A program made the translations under genes and the position numbers. A DNA stretch of 20,464 bases. Source: an uncultured Erwinia sp. (GTDB lineage Bacteria > Pseudomonadota > Gammaproteobacteria > Enterobacterales > Enterobacteriaceae). Under the pieces are notes generated by a model. That model was not told the DNA's origin. It made no database searches and saw only the letters and a program-made list of their open reading frames with translations. The stretch lies in NCBI GenBank assembly GCA_946221915.1, contig CAMIKG010000074.1, forward strand, positions 1 to 20,464, in the 5' to 3' direction. Shown here in pieces: positions 8,107 through 15,358 of this stretch (the stretch's first letter is position 1; each line of letters opens with the position of its first letter).

Positions 8107-8841
8107 ATGTTTGCAAGCCAGGAAGGTAAGTCCATCCCAGCCGTTACGTTCCATACCCGTCAGGGCGATCAATGGGTCGACGTCACCACTGATGAGTTGT
8201 TTAAAAATAAAACCGTCATTGTGTTTTCACTGCCTGGCGCGTTTACGCCGACCTGCTCATCCAGCCACCTGCCACGTTATAACGAACTGGCGAGCGTATT
8301 CGCCCAGCATGGCGTGGATAGCATTCTCTGCGTTTCGGTGAATGACACCTTTGTAATGAATGCGTGGAAAGCCGATCAGCATGCGAACCACATCACCTTT
8401 ATCCCGGACGGTAACGGCGAGTTTACCCGTGGTATGGAGATGCTGGTGGAAAAAGCGGAGCTGGGCTTTGGCCCGCGCTCATGGCGTTACTCCATGCTGG
8501 TGCGTGACGGCGTGGTGGCGAAGATGTTTGTCGAGCCCAACAAGCCAGGCGACCCGTTTGAAGTGTCTGATGCCGACACCATGCTGCGCTACCTGGCGCC
8601 AGAGTTTAAAGTGCAGGAATCCGTTTCCCTGTTCACCAAACCTGGCTGTCCGTTCTGCACCAAAGCAAAACAGATGCTGCTGGATCGCGGTATTCAGTAT
8701 GAAGAGATTGTGCTGGGTCAGGATGCCACCACCGTCAGCCTGCGTGCAATGACCGGCCGCGCGACCGTGCCGCAGGTGTTTATCGGCGGTCGTCATATTG
8801 GTGGCAGTGACGATCTGGAACAGTATTTCCTCAGCGCCTGA
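8107..8841 (+). CDS. Hybrid peroxiredoxin-glutaredoxin (Prx5-Grx fusion)
   Basis: Glutathione-dependent peroxidase joining two domains in one chain, like the Haemophilus influenzae hybrid Prx5 (PGdx). From the ATG at 8107 it has 244 residues. A Prx5-type AhpC/TSA domain covers about 1-165, with the peroxidatic cysteine in PGAFTPTCSSSHLP (Cys50). A glutaredoxin domain covers about 172-244, with the dithiol site CPFC (Cys181/Cys184), the cis-proline motif TVPQVF (220-225) and GGSDDL for glutathione binding. A GAGGG Shine-Dalgarno (8096-8100) is six bases from the ATG; the frame continues upstream for 37 codons through the operator, which is rejected. It should reduce hydrogen and alkyl peroxides using glutathione. 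Its position divergent from oxyR across an OxyR-type site suggests peroxide induction. E. coli has no such fusion and carries oxyS at this place. Confidence 0.95.
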   Translation: MFASQEGKSIPAVTFHTRQGDQWVDVTTDELFKNKTVIVFSLPGAFTPTCSSSHLPRYNELASVFAQHGVDSILCVSVNDTFVMNAWKADQHANHITFIPDGNGEFTRGMEMLVEKAELGFGPRSWRYSMLVRDGVVAKMFVEPNKPGDPFEVSDADTMLRYLAPEFKVQESVSLFTKPGCPFCTKAKQMLLDRGIQYEEIVLGQDATTVSLRAMTGRATVPQVFIGGRHIGGSDDLEQYFLSA

Positions 8842-8868
8842 CTCAAAAAACTGGCTGTGACATCGAGC

Positions 8869-8980
8869 CTGCTCAGGGAACACGGTCAGCTCCGGAAAGA
8901 CGCAAAAGCCGCCATCCATGGCAGCTCGGCCCGCGCCATCCATGGCGCGGGACGCTTTCCTGCGCTAACCGTGTTCCCTG
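8869..8980. repeat. 112-bp palindromic repeat, copy 1
   Basis: This copy differs from 18482-18593 at four of 112 positions. The ends are inverted repeats (AGGGAACACGGT near 8875 and ACCGTGTTCCCT ending 8979), enclosing two inner hairpins: GCCATCCATGGC (8911-8922) and a 10-bp stem CCCGCGCCAT/ATGGCGCGGG (8930-8951). The transcript would fold as a long stem topped by two hairpins. It lies between the ends of the convergent peroxidase and argH genes. It has no transposase and looks like a non-autonomous intergenic element; its family is not recognised. Open frames across it are taken as chance. Confidence 0.88.
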
Positions 8981-9034
8981 CGCTTTGCATTTGTGCGTTG
9001 CTGTCAATGTTGCCAGTACCCTGGTTACTCACAA

Positions 9035-9062
9035 TAAAAAAGCGGACCTCAGTCCGCTTTAT
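9035..9062 (-). terminator. argH terminator
   Basis: A 9-bp stem AAAGCGGAC (9039-9047)/GTCCGCTTT (9052-9060) has a four-base loop. On the minus strand the stem runs into six T residues, a standard intrinsic terminator 18 bases after the argH stop. Confidence 0.9.
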
Positions 9063-9077
9063 CGATTTTGCCGCAAT

Positions 9078-10451
9078 TTAGCTCAGACGCTGCTTCGCAT
9101 CACTAATCGCCTGCGCCACCTGATGCGGCGCGACGCCGCCTTTAGCTTTACGCTGATCAAGGCACGACTGCAGTGACAGGAACGGATAAACATCTTCACC
9201 AATCACATTGCTGAACTTCTGCAGATCCGCCAGTTTCAGCGCTTCCAGCGCCACGCCCTGCTTAATCGCTTCCACCACTGCCTCACCAACAATATGGTGC
9301 GCTTCACGGAACGGCACGCCTTTGGCGACCAGATAATCCGCCAGCTCGGTGGCATTGGCATAGCCCTGCTCTGCCGCTTCCTGGCAACGCGGACGTTTCA
9401 CCTGAATGCCGTCCAGCACCAGCTCCGCCATATGCAGGCAGTCCAGCCAGGTATCCAGGGCGTCGAACAGCCCTTCCTTGTCTTCCTGCATATCTTTGTT
9501 ATAGGCCAGCGGCAGACCTTTCAGCGTCATCATCATGCCAGTCAGCGCACCCTGCACACGGCCACATTTGCCGCGGATCAGCTCCAGCGCATCCGGATTT
9601 TTCTTCTGCGGCATCAGCGAGGAGCCGGAAGTGACGCGATCGGACAACTCAACAAAGCCTGCTTCACCGGTATTGAAGAAGATCAGGTCTTCAGCAAAGC
9701 GCGACAGGTGCACCATGCTGATAGAGGCATCCGCCAGCAGTTCCAGTACATGGTCACGATCGGAGACGGTATCGAGGCTGTTACGGGTTGCGGAAGCGAA
9801 ACCTAACCAGCCCGCCAGCTGCTCACGATCGATGGCGTAGGCCGTGCCCGCCAGTGCGCCACAGCCCAGCGGGCTGACATCCAGACGCTTCAGGGTATCC
9901 TGCAGACGGCTCTCATCACGCGCCAGCATTTCCACATACGCCAGGCACCAGTGGGCAAAGGTCACCGGCTGCGCGCGCTGCAGATGGGTGTAGCCTGGCA
10001 TGACGGCATCCTGATTGGCTTCGGCAGTCACTACCAGCGCCTGCTGCAGACTGCGGGTCGCGGCCAGCAGTTCGCCGACCTGCGCTTTACACCACAGTTT
10101 CAGGTCAGTCGCGACCTGATCGTTACGGCTACGGCCAGTGTGGAGTTTTTTACCCAGCGCGCCGACTTTCTCAATCAGACGCCCTTCCACCCAGCTGTGA
10201 ATATCTTCGGCATCGCTTTCCAAAATCTGCTGCGGGTTCGCCCGCACTTCTTCCAGCAACACGCTTAATGCCTGTTCTAACTGTTGCTGCTCATCAGCGG
10301 TCAGCACGTTAACCGTTACCAGCGCTTTGGACCAGGCGACGGAGCCGACAATATCCTGTTCCGCCAGACGATAGTCAAAGCGCAGCGAGTCGTTGAATTG
10401 CTTGAAACGTTGATCTGCTGCCTGAGTAAACCGTCCACCCCAAAGTGCCAT
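9078..10451 (-). CDS. argH: Argininosuccinate lyase ArgH
   Basis: Last step of arginine synthesis: argininosuccinate to arginine and fumarate, as a cytosolic homotetramer. From the ATG at 10451 it has 457 residues, the E. coli length, and begins with the conserved MALWGGRFTQ. A GGAG Shine-Dalgarno is eight bases upstream. Upstream in-frame codons run into the intergenic hairpins and are rejected. Motifs of the fumarase/aspartase superfamily are intact: TGRSRNDQ at 105-112, the catalytic histidine region GYTHLQ (His155) and the signature SGSSLMPQKKNP (275-286) carrying the catalytic serine (Ser277). It is the last gene of argC-argB-argG-argH and ends at a strong terminator. Confidence 0.97.
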   Translation of the reverse strand: MALWGGRFTQAADQRFKQFNDSLRFDYRLAEQDIVGSVAWSKALVTVNVLTADEQQQLEQALSVLLEEVRANPQQILESDAEDIHSWVEGRLIEKVGALGKKLHTGRSRNDQVATDLKLWCKAQVGELLAATRSLQQALVVTAEANQDAVMPGYTHLQRAQPVTFAHWCLAYVEMLARDESRLQDTLKRLDVSPLGCGALAGTAYAIDREQLAGWLGFASATRNSLDTVSDRDHVLELLADASISMVHLSRFAEDLIFFNTGEAGFVELSDRVTSGSSLMPQKKNPDALELIRGKCGRVQGALTGMMMTLKGLPLAYNKDMQEDKEGLFDALDTWLDCLHMAELVLDGIQVKRPRCQEAAEQGYANATELADYLVAKGVPFREAHHIVGEAVVEAIKQGVALEALKLADLQKFSNVIGEDVYPFLSLQSCLDQRKAKGGVAPHQVAQAISDAKQRLS

Positions 10452-10500
10452 GTTAAGTGCTCCGTTTGCTAAAATTAATGTCGATATGCTGCTCATTACA

Positions 10501-10580
10501 GCCCCCTCCCCCGCGCTGCGGGGGAAGGAGCAAAACAATCGCTTCCCTATGCCACAGGAGAAAGGGGGAAAACCCTTTCC
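10501..10580 (-). repeat. Hairpin-rich spacer between argG and argH
   Basis: The 151-base gap between the argG stop and the argH ATG holds a strong hairpin CCCCCGC/GCGGGGG (10508-10524, three-base loop) and a second AAAGGG/CCCTTT (10561-10578). Neither is followed by a T run on the minus strand, so these look like mRNA-processing or stabilising structures, or remnants of a C/G-rich intergenic repeat, rather than terminators. Confidence 0.55.
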
Positions 10581-10602
10581 CTTCAGCATGGGGAAAAGCG
10601 CA

Positions 10603-11817
10603 TTACTTCTTCTCGTTCAGCGCACGAATACGTGAGGAGAGCGAGAACAGACGGATGAAGCCGCCCGCATGGCTGTGATCGTAAACTTCATCTTCGCCGA
10701 ATGTAGCGAACTCTTCAGAGTACAGGCTGTTGGCTGATTTCTTCTGAATCGCCGTTACCTGGCCTTTGTACAACTGCAGTACCACTTCACCGTTCACTTC
10801 TTCCGCAAGCGCTTCAGCAGAAGCCTGCAGGGATTTACGCAGCGGGGCGAACCAGCGACCATCGTAAACCACGTAAGACATTTCCAGGCCCAGCTGCTCA
10901 CGCCATTTGAAGCTGTCGCGATCCAGAACCAGCTGCTCAACCGCACGCAGTGCGTTCACCATAATGGTGCCGCCCGGGGTTTCGTAGCAACCGCGGGATT
11001 TAATGCCCACCAGACGGTTTTCCACGATATCGATACGACCCACGCCGTGTTTCGCGCCGATCACATTCAGTTTTTCCAGGCACTGGAACGGGCTCAGAGC
11101 TTCGCCGTTTACCGCCACGACGCGGCCTTTTTCGACGGTGACAGTAACCTGCTCAGGCTGGTCTGGCGCTTCCAGCGGATCAACGGTCCACACCCAGCAA
11201 TCTTTGTTTGGTGCGTTCCATGGGCTTTCCAGCACGCCGCCTTCGGTAGAGATATGCCAGGCGTTTTCGTCACGGCTGTAGATTTTTTCCAGCGACGCGG
11301 TGGTCGGGATATTGCGCTCTTTCAGGTAGTCCAGCAGCGCTTCACGGGAACGCAGGTTCCACTCACGCCATGGCGCAACCACTTTCAGCTGTGGCGCCAG
11401 CGCGGTGTAGGTGGTTTCAAAACGCACCTGGTCGTTACCTTTACCGGTCGCACCGTGGCACAGCGCGTCTGCGCCCACTTTCAGCGCCAGTTCAACCTGC
11501 GCTTTAGCGATGATTGGACGCGCCATGGAGGTACCCAGCAGGTAGGTGCCTTCATACAGTGCGCCAGTCTGCAGCACCGGGTAGACGTAATCGCGGATAA
11601 ACTCTTCACGCAGATCCACCACGTGGCACTCAGACGCACCAGACTGCAGCGCTTTCTGCTCAACGCCTTCCAGATCGCTACGTTCCTGACCGATATCGGC
11701 GACGAACGCCACCACTTCACAGCCACCGTAGTTCTCTTTCAGCCATGGAATAATCGCTGAAGTATCCAGACCGCCGGAGTAAGCCAGAACGATTTTTTTA
11801 ATGCCTTGAGTTTGCAT
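10603..11817 (-). CDS. argG: Argininosuccinate synthase ArgG (short type)
   Basis: Joins citrulline and aspartate with ATP to give argininosuccinate, the step before ArgH. The product is 404 residues, the usual length of the widespread short subfamily and clearly different from the 447-residue E. coli K-12 ArgG, which is also encoded elsewhere in that genome. The ATP-pyrophosphatase motif AYSGGLDTS is at 12-20. GTSMARPIIAK (94-104) and GATGKGNDQVRFE (about 120-132) are the citrulline and aspartate binding segments. AAGGATTACAAG supplies the Shine-Dalgarno. It lies 29 bases after argB and ahead of argH, so all late steps of the pathway are in one unit. The C-terminus ends RALNEKK. Confidence 0.97.
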   Translation of the reverse strand: MQTQGIKKIVLAYSGGLDTSAIIPWLKENYGGCEVVAFVADIGQERSDLEGVEQKALQSGASECHVVDLREEFIRDYVYPVLQTGALYEGTYLLGTSMARPIIAKAQVELALKVGADALCHGATGKGNDQVRFETTYTALAPQLKVVAPWREWNLRSREALLDYLKERNIPTTASLEKIYSRDENAWHISTEGGVLESPWNAPNKDCWVWTVDPLEAPDQPEQVTVTVEKGRVVAVNGEALSPFQCLEKLNVIGAKHGVGRIDIVENRLVGIKSRGCYETPGGTIMVNALRAVEQLVLDRDSFKWREQLGLEMSYVVYDGRWFAPLRKSLQASAEALAEEVNGEVVLQLYKGQVTAIQKKSANSLYSEEFATFGEDEVYDHSHAGGFIRLFSLSSRIRALNEKK

Positions 11818-11846
11818 CTTGTAATCCTTGAATTTAAAGCGTTTCG

Positions 11847-12623
11847 TTATGCAAGAATCCGGGTGCCAATGGACACGCCGTTAAATAAAGTGGGCAGTTG
11901 CTCCGCATTGCGCCAGCTGGCGATATCCACCGGACGACCCAGCGTCCGTGCAGCATCCAGCGCAGCGTTAACTTTCACAATCATGCCATCGGTAATAATG
12001 CCCTGCGCGATCAGCTGCTCCGCTTTTTCTGCGGTCATCTCAGCAATACGCTGGCCTTTGCCATCGAGAATGCCGCTGACGTCAGACAGCAGAATCAGAT
12101 CCGCCCCGAGGGTCGCCGCCAGCGCCGTCGCCGCCTGATCCGCATTAACGTTCATCAGTTCGCCTTCCGCCGTCACGCCGATAGAGCTAATCACCGGCAG
12201 GAAGCCTGCGGACAACAGTGTGTTAATCAGCACCGGGGAACCCGGAGTGGCGTTGCCGACATGGCCCAGTTCTTCATCCAGCTGGGTCACGTTGACGCTG
12301 TCACCATCGCCGAGATACAGGCCAACAGCATTGATAGCATACTTCTTCGCCCATGCCAGCAGCGTTTTGTTCGCCGTACCCGCCAGTGCGCCGGTAATGA
12401 TGTCGATCTGATCGGCCGGAGTGACACGCAGGCCGTTCTTCTTCTGCACCGGCAGCGCCAGCTTCTTCATCAGTTCGTCCACCAGGCAGCCGCCGCCGTG
12501 CACGATCAGCAGTGGACGCTGATGAGATTCACGGTAAGTCACCAGTGCGTCAAACAGACGCGCCAGCGCCTCTTCGCTATCTAACAACACACCGCCCAGT
12601 TTGATAATTAATGGATTGGTCAT
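11847..12623 (-). CDS. argB: Acetylglutamate kinase ArgB
   Basis: Phosphorylates N-acetylglutamate, the second step of arginine synthesis. With the ATG at 12623 it has 258 residues, as in E. coli. A TTG at 12635 would add four residues, but the ATG gives the conserved start MTNPLIIKLGG. The amino acid kinase fold shows the glycine loops KLGG (about 8-11) and VHGGG (about 40-44), ADQIDIITGALAGTANK in the middle, and MNVNADQAATALAA plus LLSDVSGILDGKG near the C-terminal half. It starts 20 bases after the argC stop. It is the arginine-insensitive short type seen in E. coli, without the N-terminal helix of feedback-inhibited kinases; that last point is inferred from length and similarity. Confidence 0.96.
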   Translation of the reverse strand: MTNPLIIKLGGVLLDSEEALARLFDALVTYRESHQRPLLIVHGGGCLVDELMKKLALPVQKKNGLRVTPADQIDIITGALAGTANKTLLAWAKKYAINAVGLYLGDGDSVNVTQLDEELGHVGNATPGSPVLINTLLSAGFLPVISSIGVTAEGELMNVNADQAATALAATLGADLILLSDVSGILDGKGQRIAEMTAEKAEQLIAQGIITDGMIVKVNAALDAARTLGRPVDIASWRNAEQLPTLFNGVSIGTRILA

Positions 12624-12643
12624 AATGTTCGCCAACTCGCCGG

Positions 12644-13648
12644 TTAAATAAGTGACAGCGTTTCAGGGAAGCCGAAACGGATATTCAGACACTGCACCGC
12701 CTGGGAAGATGCGCCTTTCAGCAGGTTATCTTCGGCAGCCACGATAATCACGTGCTCGCCCTGCACCGCAAAACCGATATCGCAGAACGGCAGGCCGACC
12801 ACTGATTTTAGCGCCGGCACACCTTTGTCATACAGACGCACCAGCGGCTTATCGTGATAGGCGTTATGGAAGGCTTGCGCCACATCTTCCCGGGTCACGC
12901 CTGGCTTCAGGCGGCAGGTAATGGTTTCCAGAATCCCGCGCGGGAAGTTGCCCAGATGCGGAGTGAAAATCACCGGAATACCGAGATGCGCCGCGATTTC
13001 CGGATGATGGCGATGGTTGAAGATGCCGTACGGCTGCAGGCTGACTTCGCAGAAGCTGGTGTTCAGGCTGGCTTTACGACCCGCGCCGCTCACGCCGCTG
13101 GTGGCGTTAATCACCGGCCACTGCGTGTTGTCCAGCAGGTCTGCGGCAATCAGCGGTTTCAGCGACAGCTGCGCGGCAGTGGGGTAGCAACCTGGTACGG
13201 CCACCAGCTGCGCGTCTTTGATTTTGTCGTGCTGCCATTCGGCCAGGCCATAGACCGCTTTTTCCAGCCACTCCGGATGTTGGTGGCTGAAGCCATAGAA
13301 TTCGGTAAAGAAGCTGTCGTCGTTGACGCGGAAAGCGCCAGAGAGATCGAACACCACACAACCCGCCTGCAGAAACTCTGGCGCGAGGTCGTGGCTGACT
13401 TCATGAGCGGTCGCCAGGAATACCACATCCACTTTACCGGCGAACTGCGCCGCATCGCTCAGCGGCTGCAGTGGCAGATCAACGACCCCTTTCAGCTGCG
13501 GGTGCAGATCAGAAATTAACTTTCCGGCATCCGGACTTTGCGCTGAAACCGCCAAAGCGGTTATGTTCATATGTGGATGGCGATTCAGATAGGTTACGAG
13601 TTCTACACCAGCATATCCGCTGGCACCTACAATCAGCGTATTCAACAT
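12644..13648 (-). CDS. argC: N-acetyl-gamma-glutamyl-phosphate reductase ArgC
   Basis: NADPH-dependent reduction of N-acetylglutamyl phosphate to the semialdehyde, the third step of arginine synthesis. The 334-residue product has the E. coli length. The NADP-binding motif GASGYAG is at 8-14 and the catalytic cysteine is in VPGCYPTA (Cys154). GVSGAGRKAS and NHRHHPEI, which hold substrate and catalytic histidine residues, follow. The ATG at 13648 is preceded by AAAAGG at a rather long distance (about 11 bases). As the first gene of argCBGH it is controlled by the ARG boxes about 120 bases upstream, divergent from argE. Confidence 0.97.
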   Translation of the reverse strand: MLNTLIVGASGYAGVELVTYLNRHPHMNITALAVSAQSPDAGKLISDLHPQLKGVVDLPLQPLSDAAQFAGKVDVVFLATAHEVSHDLAPEFLQAGCVVFDLSGAFRVNDDSFFTEFYGFSHQHPEWLEKAVYGLAEWQHDKIKDAQLVAVPGCYPTAAQLSLKPLIAADLLDNTQWPVINATSGVSGAGRKASLNTSFCEVSLQPYGIFNHRHHPEIAAHLGIPVIFTPHLGNFPRGILETITCRLKPGVTREDVAQAFHNAYHDKPLVRLYDKGVPALKSVVGLPFCDIGFAVQGEHVIIVAAEDNLLKGASSQAVQCLNIRFGFPETLSLI

Positions 13649-13766
13649 CAGACTGTATACCTTTTACCGTCACAAAGTTCCGGGTTGCAGCCGGCAGGCT
13701 CCTTCCCACGAAGTCAGGCGTTTTTTTATCCAGGAACCAATAAACCGTTCCCTTCAGCCTGGCGTT

Positions 13767-13805
13767 AATGTATTTTTATTCACTATTAATGCATGAATAT
13801 TGATA
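13767..13805. promoter_or_regulatory. Pair of ARG boxes (ArgR operator) between argC and argE
   Basis: Two 18-bp boxes are separated by three bases: AATGTATTTTTATTCACT (13767-13784) and AATGCATGAATATTGATA (13788-13805). Both follow the ArgR consensus of TGAAT/ATTCA half sites in an A/T-rich core, and paired boxes with 3-bp spacing are the standard operator of arginine regulons. The arrangement and much of the sequence match the E. coli argE/argCBH divergent control region. Arginine-bound ArgR hexamer should repress both directions. Confidence 0.93.
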
Positions 13806-13831
13806 CTATCCTAACTCAAGGACTGTCAACA

Positions 13832-14983
13832 GTGAAGACAAAATTACCCCCTTTTATCGAACTCTACCGCCAGTTGATCGCCATACCGTCGATCAGCGCC
13901 ACCGACAGCGCCCTCGACCAGAGTAATGAAACTTTAATCAATTTGCTGGCTGGCTGGTTCCGTGACCTTGGCTTCAGTGTGGAAGTGCAGCCCGTACCCG
14001 GTACACGTCATAAATTTAATATGCTGGCGAAGAGCGGCACGGGCGCGGGCGGCCTGCTGCTGGCGGGTCACAGCGACACCGTACCTTACGATGATGGCCG
14101 CTGGACACGCGATCCGTTCACCCTCACCGAGCACGACAATAAGCTGTACGGGCTGGGCACTGCGGATATGAAAGGCTTTTTCGCCTTTATTCTTGATGCG
14201 CTGCGTGATGTCGATGTGACGACGCTGAAAAAACCGCTGTATATCCTTGCCACCGCCGATGAAGAAACCACCATGGCGGGCGCCAGCTATTTCGCCAGTT
14301 CCACGGCCCTGCGTCCGGACTGCGCGATTATTGGTGAACCAACCTCACTGAAACCGGTGCGTGCCCACAAAGGCCATCTGTCCCAGGCGATTCGTATTCA
14401 GGGCCAGTCGGGCCACTCCAGCGATCCGGGGCGCGGCGTCAATGCCATCGAACTGATGCATGAATCCATCACCCATCTGATGCAACTGCGTAACACGCTG
14501 AAAGAGCGTTATCACCATGACGGCTTCGCGATTCCCTATCCAACGATGAACTTTGGTCATATTCATGGCGGCGATGCGGCCAACCGTATCTGCGCCTGCT
14601 GTGAATTGCATATGGATATCCGCCCGCTGCCGGGGCTGACGCTGAGCGATCTCGATGGTCTGCTGCAGGAAGCACTGGCGCCGGTGAGTGCGCGCTGGCC
14701 AGGACGGCTGACGATTAACGAACTGCATCCACCCATTCCGGGCTACGAATGTCCGCCGGACCATCAGCTGGTGCAGGTGGTGGAGAAACTGCTGGGTACG
14801 CCGACAGAAATCGTCAATTACTGTACCGAAGCGCCGTTTATCCAGCAGGTTTGCCCGACGCTGGTACTGGGGCCGGGATCGATCAATCAGGCGCATCAGC
14901 CCGATGAATATATTGATACCGCATTTATTAAACCAACCCGCGAATTGATTACGCAGGTTGTGCATCATTTCTGCCATCACTAA
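13832..14983 (+). CDS. argE: Acetylornithine deacetylase ArgE
   Basis: Zinc-dependent hydrolase that releases ornithine from N-acetylornithine, the linear-pathway fifth step. The start chosen is GTG at 13832, giving MKTKLPPFIE and 383 residues, the E. coli length; AAGGA (13818-13822) is nine bases upstream. An in-frame ATG at 13793 lies inside the ARG boxes and is rejected. M20 peptidase family metal ligands are present: GHSDTVP (His80, with catalytic Asp82), GTADMKG (Asp112) and DEET (Glu143/Glu144). A central dimerisation domain contains GHSSDPGRGVNAIELMH, and CTEAPFI and SINQAHQPDEY follow near the C-terminus. It is divergent from argCBGH under a shared ArgR operator. Confidence 0.96.
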   Translation: MKTKLPPFIELYRQLIAIPSISATDSALDQSNETLINLLAGWFRDLGFSVEVQPVPGTRHKFNMLAKSGTGAGGLLLAGHSDTVPYDDGRWTRDPFTLTEHDNKLYGLGTADMKGFFAFILDALRDVDVTTLKKPLYILATADEETTMAGASYFASSTALRPDCAIIGEPTSLKPVRAHKGHLSQAIRIQGQSGHSSDPGRGVNAIELMHESITHLMQLRNTLKERYHHDGFAIPYPTMNFGHIHGGDAANRICACCELHMDIRPLPGLTLSDLDGLLQEALAPVSARWPGRLTINELHPPIPGYECPPDHQLVQVVEKLLGTPTEIVNYCTEAPFIQQVCPTLVLGPGSINQAHQPDEYIDTAFIKPTRELITQVVHHFCHH

Positions 14984-14991
14984 CGCGCTTA

Positions 14992-15027
14992 TGGGGTAAT
15001 TCGCTGGCTATACAAAGCATTACCCCA
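14992..15027. terminator. Possible terminator hairpin after argE
   Basis: A perfect 9-bp inverted repeat TGGGGTAAT (14992-15000)/ATTACCCCA (15019-15027) with an 18-base loop begins nine bases after the argE stop. No T run follows, so termination would need Rho or the hairpin acts as a 3' stabiliser. Between here and the ERIC element (15028-15190) are A/T-rich sequence, a small hairpin CCGCT/AGCGG (15095-15108) and a TTGACG hexamer (15133-15138) that may be the ppc -35, without a convincing -10. Confidence 0.45.
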
Positions 15028-15190
15028 GATTTGTAGCGTAATTGTTAATAAGAATAACTTATCTCGCCTTGATGTAATTAAATTTCATAAATTACCGCTA
15101 TTTAGCGGCAGGATATCGCGAGTTTAAGTCATTTGACGAATGGATAGATACATGGCTAGATAAAAGACAAGGTTATGCCATCAAGACAGA

Positions 15191-15315
15191 TATACCCTAA
15201 GTCATTCAATTTGCAGGAAGGCGGCAAGCCCGCGAGTCCCCGGGAGCATAGATAACTATGTGACCGGGGTGAGCGGGCGCAGACAACGCATCTGCAGGTT
15301 GAAGGACGACGGGTA
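15191..15315 (-). repeat. ERIC element (enterobacterial repetitive intergenic consensus)
   Basis: The 125-base segment has the ERIC layout: ends TATACCCTAAGTCATTCAA and TTGAAGGACGACGGGTA, the conserved GCAGGAAGGCGGCAAGC, the central palindrome CCCCGGGAGCATAG/CTATGTGACCGGGG and GGTGAGCGGGCGCAGACAAC. Full-length ERIC is about 127 bases, so the copy is complete. It ends 43 bases before the ppc ATG and would be transcribed as part of the ppc leader if the promoter lies upstream of it. Strand follows the usual published orientation and is arbitrary. Confidence 0.93.
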
Positions 15316-15358
15316 AGAAAGTTACAAAAATGAGATTAGGAAGGGTGTCAGGGGTCAT

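Noticed and set aside
8857..9081. 74-codon open frame crossing repeat copy 1
   Set aside because: Same reason; it also runs through the argH terminator and into the end of argH.
11047..11760. 237-codon frame antisense to argG
   Set aside because: Mirror frame of a confidently identified gene with strong codon bias; no start signal. Similar antisense frames opposite argB, argC, argE and argH are rejected too.
13649..13766. Leader-peptide attenuator upstream of argC
   Set aside because: No short arginine-rich frame and no terminator/antiterminator pair was seen; ARG boxes explain the control.
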